Part shown: piece after piece, positions 1 through 5,821 of the stretch
Layout of the letters: every line of letters starts with the position of its first letter
Numbering within the stretch: the first letter of the stretch is position 1
NCBI GenBank assembly: GCA_030634125.1
Contig: DAOWBJ010000128.1
Span: 1-5,834, forward strand
Source: Victivallales bacterium
Lineage (GTDB): Bacteria; Verrucomicrobiota; Lentisphaeria; Victivallales; Victivallaceae
Reading direction: 5' to 3'
DNA: 5,834 nt
The notes under the pieces: model-generated
What the model saw: only the letters and a program-made list of their open reading frames with translations
What the model was told of the DNA's origin: nothing
Database searches by the model: none
Made by a program: the position numbers and the translations under genes

Positions 1-1349
1 AATTCATCAACATTGGCCATTGCCGCCGCTCGTTCAACTTCGTTTTGAGTCGCGCCCTTTTTGGCATAGGCAATGTTATCCCTGATTGAACCGCTGAATA
101 AAAACGGCTCCTGAAGCACTACCCCGATATGTTCACGATATGAAGTGCTTGCGTATTTTTTGATCGCCACACCGTCAACAGTAAGCTCCCCTTGCTGGAT
201 ATCGTAAAACCTTAATAACAAATTGGTTATTGTGGATTTGCCGGAACCGCTTGGTCCGACTAGCGCGACTTTCTGGCCGGGTTTGATATTTAAGGAAAAA
301 TCTCTAATTACCACAGCGTCTTTATAACTGAAAGTAACTTTATCAAAAACAATATGACCTTCCATTTTATCAATTTTCAAGGGATTGGCGGGTTCTTTTA
401 TCTCGGGAATGACATTGAGCAGCCTCGTAATGCGTTTAGCTCCGGCCATGCCGCGTGAAATACCTATGGCGTGAGCGGACAAAGTACTTATCGGCGCCAT
501 AAACATTCCGACATAAGCGTAAAAAGCCACAAATTCACCAAGCGTCATTTTGGAAGAATGAACCATGCTCATACCCAGGCCTATGGTAATTAAATAAACC
601 GCCAGACTTAAATAATCAGTTATTGACCAGCAAGTAACTGACTGCGCGCCTAATTTTACATTCAAATTCAAAGTCGGACGCAGGTTGGAAAAAAAATCAC
701 GGCACTCAGTACGTTCTTTGGAAAAAGTTTTTACCACTTTTATGCCGTTGATTGTTTCCCCGAGGTTGGCGGATACCTCGGACATTTTTTCCTGAAGTAT
801 TAGTGAATTACTGCGCATAATCTTTCTGAAATAATGAAAATTCACAAAATACAATGGCAAAATAGCCAGGACAACAAGAGCCATTTTAAAATTCAAAAAC
901 AGGAGAACCGCCATAATAATCAATATGATAAATGATTGATTTATTATCGCGGTAAAAATGGTAATCAACTGCTGCATCAAAGCAACATCATTTATGACGT
1001 TTGAAATAAGTTTGCCCGTACGGTATTCTTCATAAAAACGCAGTGATAGACTTTGTAGATGCTTAAAAAGTTTTTGACGCACGTCAAGCAGCACGCGCAT
1101 GGCCGCATAGGTCATTAAATAATTTGATATGTAGAAAAAAATAGTTCGACCTGAAAAAATTAAAAACATCCCACCACATAACAACAGAAATAAACTATAG
1201 TCCGCGTTGGGAATAATTCTATCAATCGCTATTTTTAACATCCATGGCAAAGCAAGACCAAGAATAGAAAAAGAAAATAAAGCAGTTATTGAACCAGCCA
1301 GTAAATAACGATAAGGCTTTACCAGGCGGAGAAAACTAAATTGTGACAT
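1..1349 (-). CDS. ABC exporter, MsbA/type-1 half-transporter (partial, C-terminus off the window)
   Basis: A half-size ABC exporter in which a six-helix membrane domain is fused to an ATPase. About 449 codons are present, and the frame is open from the start to the left edge. Hydrophobic segments lie near residues 14-38, 52-75, 128-152, 155-170 and two more within about 235-300. The family's intracellular coupling region is visible (YEEYRTGKLISNVINDV, near 105-122). In the nucleotide-binding domain I see the A-loop tyrosine (Y342, in FSYKD), Walker A GPSGSGKST (365-373) and the Q-loop (Q413, in VLQEPFLFSGSIRDNI). The ABC signature, Walker B and H-loop would lie in the roughly 130 missing residues. 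The ATG at 1349 has GGAG six bases upstream (minus 1359-1356); an in-frame ATG at 1361 overlaps that Shine-Dalgarno and is less likely. The gene follows the sigma-54 activator on the same strand and has its own -24/-12-like promoter. The substrate cannot be told; lipid, drug or peptide export are all known in the family. Confidence 0.93.
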   Translation of the reverse strand, partial: MSQFSFLRLVKPYRYLLAGSITALFSFSILGLALPWMLKIAIDRIIPNADYSLFLLLCGGMFLIFSGRTIFFYISNYLMTYAAMRVLLDVRQKLFKHLQSLSLRFYEEYRTGKLISNVINDVALMQQLITIFTAIINQSFIILIIMAVLLFLNFKMALVVLAILPLYFVNFHYFRKIMRSNSLILQEKMSEVSANLGETINGIKVVKTFSKERTECRDFFSNLRPTLNLNVKLGAQSVTCWSITDYLSLAVYLITIGLGMSMVHSSKMTLGEFVAFYAYVGMFMAPISTLSAHAIGISRGMAGAKRITRLLNVIPEIKEPANPLKIDKMEGHIVFDKVTFSYKDAVVIRDFSLNIKPGQKVALVGPSGSGKSTITNLLLRFYDIQQGELTVDGVAIKKYASTSYREHIGVVLQEPFLFSGSIRDNIAYAKKGATQNEVERAAAMANVDE

Positions 1350-1391
1350 CACTATCTCCATATCTTTTGCTGAAATGTTACAATTGATAAA

Positions 1392-1407
1392 AGCATTATG
1401 TATGCCA
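1392..1407 (-). promoter_or_regulatory. Predicted sigma-54 (-24/-12) promoter of the ABC exporter gene
   Basis: On the minus strand the sequence reads TGGCAT-ACATA-ATGCT. The invariant GG (1406-1405) and GC (1394-1393) are separated by exactly 10 bases, as sigma-54 promoters require. Against the consensus TGGCAC-R-N4-TTGCW only the first T of TTGC differs; the Y and R positions are allowed variants. The predicted start is a G near 1381, giving an untranslated leader of about 32 nt before the exporter ATG at 1349. Its position directly upstream of a gene, and next to a sigma-54 activator gene, makes chance unlikely. Confidence 0.8.
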
Positions 1408-1484
1408 AAAAATAAGAAATAGAGATAACTGTCTTATTATAAAGAACTAAACTATGAAAATAAACAAAAAAGAACTTCAGCGAA

Positions 1485-1506
1485 AGTGTGTCAAAAGAAA
1501 AACATA
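1485..1506 (+). promoter_or_regulatory. Predicted activator-binding site C (upstream activating sequence, inverted copy)
   Basis: The plus strand carries AGTGTGTCA followed by five variable bases and AAAAACAT, matching the two tandem sites at 1565-1606 but in the opposite orientation. The dyad arms are TGTGT (1487-1491) and ACATA (1502-1506), separated by 10 bases. The centre lies about 115 bp upstream of the predicted sigma-54 start at 1381, a usual enhancer distance. Confidence 0.6.
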
Positions 1507-1542
1507 ATAAAGGCATCAAAAAGCGATAATTCATTGTAACAC

Positions 1543-1555
1543 GTTTATCATAAAC
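1543..1555. repeat. Perfect 13-bp palindrome GTTTAT-C-ATAAAC
   Basis: Six-base arms flank a single C in the stretch between enhancer-like site C and the tandem sites. It could be an operator half of some regulator or simply AT-rich chance. It does not match the 21-bp enhancer motif and has no U-tract, so it is not a terminator. Confidence 0.35.
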
Positions 1556-1564
1556 AAAAGCACT

Positions 1565-1606
1565 GTGTTTTTATGATGACACACTATGTTTTATAAATGA
1601 CACACT
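1565..1606 (-). promoter_or_regulatory. Tandem 21-bp upstream activating sequences (sites A and B)
   Basis: Two head-to-tail 21-bp units lie at 1606-1586 and 1585-1565 on the minus strand. Each begins AGTGTGTCAT and ends AAAACA plus a pyrimidine, and they are identical at 16 of 21 positions. The dyad form is TGTGT-N10-ACACA: exact for site B (plus 1564-1568 and 1579-1583), with one mismatch for site A (TATGT 1585-1589, ACACA 1600-1604). The 21-bp period puts both on one DNA face. A further AGTG at 1564-1561 starts a third unit that then diverges. Their centres are about 193 and 214 bp upstream of the predicted exporter start. Binding by the adjacent activator is inferred from location and symmetry. 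Confidence 0.65.
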
Positions 1607-1671
1607 TTTGGTATCGTATTATGCCTTAAATATTGCTTTTTGCGACTCTGGAGACTTTTGCGATTGGCTCA

Positions 1672-3621
1672 TTAATAAGGAATCTCAAAAGCCTTTAGTT
1701 TCCGGTAGAGAGTGCTGCGGCTTATGTTTAGATACTTTGCGGCTTTAGACATGTTGTTTTGCGAGAGAACAATAGCTTTTTCATAGAGAGCTTTTTCGCT
1801 ATTCTGCATTTCGCGGCGTTCCTGTCCGAACGGATCACTCGCGGGAGTGCTTATTTCGCGGTAAAGCAAATCGGTGCGCAGTTTGCCGGGAAGGTCTTTC
1901 CAGGCAATGGCGTCTTCACCAGAGTTGAGCATGACGGAAAATTCAATAGCGTTTTTCAGTTCGCGTATATTGCCCGGCCAGGAGTATGATTTAAAATGCT
2001 CCATGATTTCATCTTTTATTCCGGGAACTTTTTTACCCATGATTTCGTTAAAATGACTGACAAAACTTTCTACGAGTACCGGAATGTCTTCTCGGCAATC
2101 ACTTAAAAGCGGCAAGTTGAGGGAAATTACATTTAAGCGATAGTAAAGATCCTCACGGAATTTTTTGGTTTCAATTAATTCTGGTATATCACGATTACTG
2201 GCGGCGATGACACGAATATTTATCGGTTGTTCGCGCGAATCCCCGATGCGGGTAATAGTGCGGGATTCGAGCAAACGTAATAATTTAGCTTGTAATTCCG
2301 TTGGCATGTCGCCAATTTCATCAAGAAAAATAGTACCTTTGTCAGCAGCTTCGAGTTTACCGATATTTCCGCTTTTTTTGGCTCCGGTGAAAGCCCCGGG
2401 GGCATAACCGAACAACTCACTTTCCGCTATTTCCCTGGGTATTGCCGCACAATTAATGGCAACAAACGGATGCCCTTTACGCTCGCTGGCATTATGGATG
2501 CTGTGCGCGAACATTTCCTTACCGGTACCGCTTGCGCCGTGCAGAAAAACGTTGACAGAGGTATCCGCCGCTTTCAAAGCCAACTCCTTAGAGTGCTTCA
2601 AGAGTGGAGCATTACCCAGAATATCTCCAAAACTATAACGCGCCTTGGGGACATCTTTGCTTGAATGCTTTACGGCTTGTTCATTAAAAACTAATAAACT
2701 GCCGAGAAATTCGTCCTTTTCACTGAAAAGAGGCGTGCGTTCACATATTACCTGCAGACGCTTTTTGCTTAAGTGAATTTCCAATGCTATATCTTTACTG
2801 GGAATCGCACTTCTGGAAATTTCTTTTATTGACGGAGTAAAGTTTGCCAGGGCATCGGGACTTTTTTCGTCACTTTGTTTTTCTGACATTTCTAAAAGCT
2901 TTATTGCCGTCGGGTTGATTTGGCGCAGATAACCGGCTGGATTAACCAGAAGCATTGCTTTCTGGTCTTCTTTGAATATGCAGGTAACTTGTTTTTTTAG
3001 TTGATCGTGGAGATATTTAGATCGTTGTAAACGGGTTTGCTGGTCAAAAAAGTAAATAAGCAGCACGAGCAGACTTTTAAGAATTTTTACATTCATTTCC
3101 GGCAAAACGCAGTAGAGTGCGATAAATCCTTTCGGGGTGCCGTCAACATCATATACAGGAGCGGCGGCGCCGCCGAGGGAATGAAGTTTCTGCAGATAAT
3201 GTTCGGCTCCATAGCAAATAATCGCGCCTTTATGAACCATCGCCAGACTGATTGCGTTGGTACCGGCGGAATCTTCGCTGAGAACAATGCCTTTACGCAG
3301 ACCAAAAGAATCAAGTAATTCCCCAATCGTCGCTTCTATATTCAAAATATCGATAATTTCGCCGGAATTACCACAAATAATTATCCCCAGACGAGTAGTT
3401 TTATCAACAATTTTCAGCAGAAACCCCAACAAAGTATTTATTTGGCTGAAAAATTCATCAGGAGGTGTTATTGCGGGTGAAGCTTTTTTAATCGGGAACA
3501 TTTGCGGACTGAGTCCGCTCTGGCGTGAACGTTTCCAGCTTTCAAGAATCGGCGTGCGCACAGCCGGAGTACGTCCTTCCTGGGTAAAAGTCACCCAATC
3601 ATTATAATTAGCGAATGCCAT
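1672..3621 (-). CDS. Sigma-54-dependent transcriptional activator, AcoR/DhaR-like (GAF-PAS-AAA+-Fis HTH)
   Basis: A 649-residue bacterial enhancer-binding protein that would remodel sigma-54 RNA polymerase at -24/-12 promoters using ATP. The N-terminus has the AcoR-family signature VRTPILESWKRSRQSGL (21-37), then a GAF-like sensor (about 55-195, with DSAGTNAISLA and YGAEHYLQKLHSLGGAAAP) and a PAS-like region (about 215-315). The AAA+ domain (about 328-555) has Walker A GASGTGKE (362-369; most relatives have GES), an intact GAFTGA sigma-54 contact loop (409-414), Walker B GTIFLDEIGD (429-438), FREDLYYRLNV (488-498) carrying the arginine finger region, and WPGNIRELKNAIE (548-560). The C-terminal helix-turn-helix is NNMSKAAKYLNISRSTLYRK (622-641). 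There is no receiver domain, so control is probably by a ligand or partner acting on GAF/PAS. No clear terminator follows, so readthrough into the exporter is possible. The likely targets are the 21-bp sites just downstream. The ligand is unknown. Confidence 0.95.
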   Translation of the reverse strand: MAFANYNDWVTFTQEGRTPAVRTPILESWKRSRQSGLSPQMFPIKKASPAITPPDEFFSQINTLLGFLLKIVDKTTRLGIIICGNSGEIIDILNIEATIGELLDSFGLRKGIVLSEDSAGTNAISLAMVHKGAIICYGAEHYLQKLHSLGGAAAPVYDVDGTPKGFIALYCVLPEMNVKILKSLLVLLIYFFDQQTRLQRSKYLHDQLKKQVTCIFKEDQKAMLLVNPAGYLRQINPTAIKLLEMSEKQSDEKSPDALANFTPSIKEISRSAIPSKDIALEIHLSKKRLQVICERTPLFSEKDEFLGSLLVFNEQAVKHSSKDVPKARYSFGDILGNAPLLKHSKELALKAADTSVNVFLHGASGTGKEMFAHSIHNASERKGHPFVAINCAAIPREIAESELFGYAPGAFTGAKKSGNIGKLEAADKGTIFLDEIGDMPTELQAKLLRLLESRTITRIGDSREQPINIRVIAASNRDIPELIETKKFREDLYYRLNVISLNLPLLSDCREDIPVLVESFVSHFNEIMGKKVPGIKDEIMEHFKSYSWPGNIRELKNAIEFSVMLNSGEDAIAWKDLPGKLRTDLLYREISTPASDPFGQERREMQNSEKALYEKAIVLSQNNMSKAAKYLNISRSTLYRKLKAFEIPY

Positions 3622-3629
3622 TTGCCAGA

Positions 3630-3634
3630 CCTTT
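3630..3634 (-). promoter_or_regulatory. Ribosome binding site fixing the activator start at ATG 3621
   Basis: AAAGG on the minus strand lies eight bases before ATG 3621. A longer frame beginning with TTG at 3642 would add seven residues (MQKKVWQ), but it places this Shine-Dalgarno inside the coding sequence and has no comparable site of its own. The ATG is therefore preferred. Confidence 0.65.
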
Positions 3635-3752
3635 TTTTGCAATTAGATATAATATACATCCTGAAAATATTATTAGAAATAAGCAAGCAAAAAAAAGTAA
3701 AAAAGTTTTAAGGGTTAAGAAATAATGTATAAACGAGGCAATTTCTTGCGCC

Positions 3753-3781
3753 TTGCTACTTTTTAGTGTACATTGTATCTT
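3753..3781 (+). promoter_or_regulatory. Possible sigma-70-type promoter of the M28 lipoprotein gene
   Basis: TTGCTA (3753-3758) and TATCTT (3776-3781) are separated by 17 bases, each matching the vegetative consensus at four of six positions. The predicted start near 3788 leaves a short leader before AGGAG at 3800-3804. In such AT-rich DNA a match of this quality can arise by chance. No convincing promoter was found for the divergent activator gene in the same 190-base gap. Confidence 0.4.
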
Positions 3782-3811
3782 TATTTTTTGATTTAAAATA
3801 GGAGATTTTGT

Positions 3812-4726
3812 GTGCGTAATTTTATTTTTTGTTTGATTTGTTTGGAGATGTTGTTTTTTGCGGGATGCGGCTCCAAGGAGATTAAAGTTCCTGATTTTGA
3901 TGAACAAAATGCTATGCGTTTATTGATTAAACTTGTTTCTTTTGGCCCACGGAGCGCCGGGACCGCCGCTAATTTGCGGCAGGCGGAATTCATCGCGAAG
4001 ACAGCACGAAGCTATGGAGCCGTAACTACCAGTCATAAATTCAAACGCATGACAACAGAAGGTTTGCTGCAGTTTGTTAATATTGAAGTGGTGATTCCGG
4101 GGAAACGAAAAAATTTTGTTATCGTCGGGAGTCATTTTGATACTAAAAAAATGCCGGAAGGTATAGAATTTGAGGGCGCGAATGATGGAGCGTCGAGCAC
4201 CGCTGTTTTGCTGGAGCTCATCAAAACAATAAAAGCTTCAGGAATACAACCGGAGTATACTTTAAAATTTGTTTTTTTTGACGGCGAAGAATGTTTTAAC
4301 GAATATGGTGCCAATGACGGCTTGTTTGGAAGCAAGCACTATGCAGGGCAGCTCAAAGAAAAAAAACTGATTTCACAATGCCGTGCGGTTATTATACTGG
4401 ATATGGTCGGCGATAAAGATTTGAATATAACTTTGCCGATTGATTCTGATAAACAACTCTGCAAAATGCTTTTTGAAGCCGCCGGCAAAAGCGGTAACAG
4501 GAAATATTTTGATTATTTGCCGACCGCTTTGCTCGATGACCATATACCTTTTAAAGAAATGGGAATTCCAGTTATTGACATTATTGATTTTGAATTCGGC
4601 CCGGGTAATTCATTCTGGCACAGCTCTGAGGATAATATTAAAAATATATCCGCAAAAAGTCTCAAAATTATCGGTCAAAGCACCTTGAATTTGCTTTTTA
4701 GTCTAAATTTTGTAAAAAAAACGTAA
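3812..4726 (+). CDS. M28-family lipoprotein, glutaminyl-cyclase-like (or aminopeptidase)
   Basis: A 304-residue exported zinc-enzyme homologue. It begins with GTG, chosen because AGGAG (3800-3804) sits seven bases upstream. The N-terminus is a lipoprotein signal peptide with lipobox FAGC and C19 as the modified cysteine; E12 is unusual inside the hydrophobic stretch. M28 motifs follow in order: GSHFDT (106-111), GANDGASST (122-130, metal-binding D125), FFDGEE (155-160, E159 and E160), LDMVGD (196-201, D197) and WHSSEDN (269-275, H270). Several segments match animal-type glutaminyl cyclase better than aminopeptidases: FFDGEE followed by NDGLFGSKHYA, the DDHIPF block (242-247), and the W-H pair near the C-terminus. 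By that comparison D125, E160 and H270 would bind one zinc and E159 would be the catalytic base. The reaction would be cyclising N-terminal glutamine to pyroglutamate in the periplasm or at the outer membrane. Peptidase activity is the alternative. It is divergent from the activator. Confidence 0.9.
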   Translation: MRNFIFCLICLEMLFFAGCGSKEIKVPDFDEQNAMRLLIKLVSFGPRSAGTAANLRQAEFIAKTARSYGAVTTSHKFKRMTTEGLLQFVNIEVVIPGKRKNFVIVGSHFDTKKMPEGIEFEGANDGASSTAVLLELIKTIKASGIQPEYTLKFVFFDGEECFNEYGANDGLFGSKHYAGQLKEKKLISQCRAVIILDMVGDKDLNITLPIDSDKQLCKMLFEAAGKSGNRKYFDYLPTALLDDHIPFKEMGIPVIDIIDFEFGPGNSFWHSSEDNIKNISAKSLKIIGQSTLNLLFSLNFVKKT

Positions 4727-4782
4727 ATTAATGAAAAAATGAGGATAAAATTATTTGCATTTGTTTTTGTTGTGTAATACAT

Positions 4783-4802
4783 TAAGTTAACTGTTTAACT
4801 TA
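4783..4802. repeat. Perfect inverted repeat upstream of the membrane-protein gene (possible operator)
   Basis: Arms TAAGTTAA and TTAACTTA (8 bp each) flank a CTGT spacer, ending 22 bases before the ATG at 4825. It overlaps or follows weak promoter-like hexamers (TTGCAT 4755-4760, TACATT 4778-4783, spacing 17), so it could be a repressor site. No U-tract follows and the stem is nearly all A-T, so a terminator for the upstream gene is unlikely. Confidence 0.4.
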
Positions 4803-4824
4803 CAAGCTCAAAAAGGAGACAATT

Positions 4825-5604
4825 ATGAGTATGGTTCTTAGCGGTGTAATAATGGTCGCAGCCCTTATCGGCATGATTATTTGTTCAAAAAAACAAAAAA
4901 CTAACCCGGGCGCACAACCAATTGCAATAGCATTGTTAATTGTTGTAATCATCAGCGGTATTTACATGCTCTACAAAAATAATATTTTTGGAAGCAGTAA
5001 CGCTGGTATGATTGAGTCTGAAAATCATTTTTATGCTTCGCAAGGCTATATGATTGGCAAATTCATCGCCAAAAATATTCCTGGCGGAAAAGTATTAATA
5101 GTTGAAAATGAAGATTTTGAGAAAAGCAAACGCGAAACGGCTTTTATCGCAGCTTTGAAAAAAGGAATGGGAAATAACAATGTTAAAGCTGTTGCTCTGA
5201 CTATTTTGAATAAACCTGAACGTCCTAAAGGCATGCCGGAAGATATGCCGATGATGCCGATGATGGAAATGATGACAAGTAAGGATTTCGATGCTACTCT
5301 CAGCGCTAACAGTTCTCAAAATGTTGTAATTTCTGTAGTTGGTTTACCTCGCGATGCCAGAAAAATGAAACTGTGGAAAATGAAAAATGCTCCTAAATTG
5401 ATTCTTGTAGGCGGCGGCATGGGCGGCTCAATAAAGCTTGCTCCTGCAATCAGCCAGGGTAAGATCAGCGCGATTGTTACAATAAGCCCTAAAGCTAAAT
5501 TTGATGACGAAGGTGCTCCTTCCGCATTCGAAGATGCTTTCAAGAAACGCTATATCTTAATTGATAAAAGCAATCTTAAAGCTAACGCGAAGTCATTACG
5601 GTAA
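4825..5604 (+). CDS. Unrecognised membrane-anchored protein with methionine-rich segment
   Basis: A 259-residue protein I do not recognise. ATG 4825 has AAGGAG (4813-4818) six bases upstream. Two hydrophobic segments lie at about residues 4-20 and 32-50, joined by a short basic loop (K22, K23, K25). By the positive-inside rule the loop is cytoplasmic and residues 51-259 are outside the cytoplasm. The soluble part alternates strand-like and helix-like stretches (GGKVLIVEN at 87-95, NVVISVVGL at 166-174, KLILVGGGMGGS at 191-202, ISAIVTISP at 214-222), suggesting an alpha/beta Rossmann-like fold, perhaps akin to type-1 periplasmic binding proteins; that is a weak inference. Residues 137-150 contain eight methionines in 14 positions. 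The cysteine at 20 is not in a proper lipobox. Two terminators follow the gene; upstream lie 98 bases and no terminator after the M28 gene, so co-transcription is possible. Confidence 0.85.
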   Translation: MSMVLSGVIMVAALIGMIICSKKQKTNPGAQPIAIALLIVVIISGIYMLYKNNIFGSSNAGMIESENHFYASQGYMIGKFIAKNIPGGKVLIVENEDFEKSKRETAFIAALKKGMGNNNVKAVALTILNKPERPKGMPEDMPMMPMMEMMTSKDFDATLSANSSQNVVISVVGLPRDARKMKLWKMKNAPKLILVGGGMGGSIKLAPAISQGKISAIVTISPKAKFDDEGAPSAFEDAFKKRYILIDKSNLKANAKSLR

Positions 5605-5612
5605 ACAGGTAA

Positions 5613-5636
5613 CGGGAACTTAAGCTCCCGGCTTTT
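5613..5636 (+). terminator. Probable intrinsic terminator 1 after the membrane-protein gene
   Basis: A stem CGGGA/TCCCG (5613-5617 with 5626-5630) and an eight-base loop are followed by GCTTTTT. It begins nine bases after the stop codon. The stem is short but GC-rich. Confidence 0.6.
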
Positions 5637-5646
5637 TATATTAAAG

Positions 5647-5678
5647 AAACCGAAGGATTTATTCCTTCGGTTTTTTTT
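5647..5678 (+). terminator. Strong intrinsic terminator 2
   Basis: A perfect 11-bp stem (arms AAACCGAAGGA at 5647-5657 and TCCTTCGGTTT at 5663-5673) with a TTTAT loop runs into eight T residues (5671-5678). With terminator 1 it forms a tandem pair that closes the plus-strand transcription unit. Confidence 0.88.
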
Positions 5679-5710
5679 GTAAATATATTGTATAGGAATT
5701 TGTTATTTTG

Positions 5711-5740
5711 ACAGGATAAACAGGATAAAACAGGATAAAA
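5711..5740. repeat. Three tandem copies of ACAGGATAAA
   Basis: Copies start at 5711, 5720 and 5730, so the period is 9-10 bases, about one helical turn. They lie in non-coding DNA beyond the terminators. I cannot assign a function. Similar short CAGGAT-type tandem runs seem to recur between genes in various bacteria, but that is recollection and not shown here. Confidence 0.6.
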
Positions 5741-5741
5741 G

Positions 5742-5772
5742 AAAAATCTTGTCAATTGCGCAAGTTTTTTTT
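5742..5772. terminator. Weak hairpin with flanking A and T runs (possible bidirectional terminator)
   Basis: CTTG (5748-5751) pairs with CAAG (5761-5764), extended past one T-T mismatch by an A5 run pairing with the T8 tract (5765-5772). The GC content of the stem is low, so termination would be weak. It could instead belong to the repeat cluster that follows. Confidence 0.3.
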
Positions 5773-5774
5773 AG

Positions 5775-5791
5775 TAATCCCCGAGGGATTA
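5775..5791. repeat. Perfect hairpin TAATCCC-CGA-GGGATTA
   Basis: Seven-base arms surround a three-base loop, with no T-tract after it. It lies 11 bases before a second perfect hairpin, a layout seen in repetitive extragenic palindrome elements. No gene overlaps it. Confidence 0.55.
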
Positions 5792-5802
5792 AATTTAAAT
5801 AG

Positions 5803-5821
5803 CCACAGGTAAAACCTGTGG
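5803..5821. repeat. Perfect hairpin CCACAGGT-AAA-ACCTGTGG
   Basis: Eight-base arms with an AAA loop; a G-T wobble and an A-T pair can extend the stem to ten. Only TTT follows it, so a terminator is less likely than a structured repeat or the end of a small mobile element. The window stops 13 bases later, so the context cannot be seen. Confidence 0.6.

Noticed and set aside
1352..1534. Minus-strand 60-codon hydrophobic reading frame upstream of the exporter
   Set aside because: It has no ribosome binding site, covers the predicted sigma-54 promoter and enhancer site C, and its hydrophobicity follows from AT-rich non-coding DNA.
1610..1624. TGG...TGC on the plus strand near 1610-1624 as a -24/-12 promoter
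   Set aside because: The spacing is 11 bases and it would point into the 3' end of the convergent activator gene, with no gene to serve.
1641..1663. Possible terminator after the activator gene (around GACTCTGGAGACT)
   Set aside because: The symmetry is imperfect, with only about three consecutive pairs, and no U-tract is in the right place on the minus strand.
3037..3607. Plus-strand frames inside the activator gene
   Set aside because: They are antisense to conserved GAF/PAS coding sequence and show no protein-family features; they are shadows.
3737..3749. GGCAATTTCTTGC upstream of the M28 gene as a second sigma-54 promoter
   Set aside because: The GG and GC are separated by 9 bases, not 10; sigma-54 promoters do not tolerate this change.
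3608..3907. Minus-strand 99-codon frame across the divergent promoter region
   Set aside because: It overlaps the starts of both the activator and the lipoprotein genes and has a low-complexity Lys/Leu/Phe composition with no recognisable features.
4870..4887. Lipobox at Cys20 of the unrecognised membrane protein
   Set aside because: The residues before the cysteine are M-I-I, which do not fit the L-[AS]-[GA]-C pattern, and a second hydrophobic segment follows; a two-helix anchor fits better.
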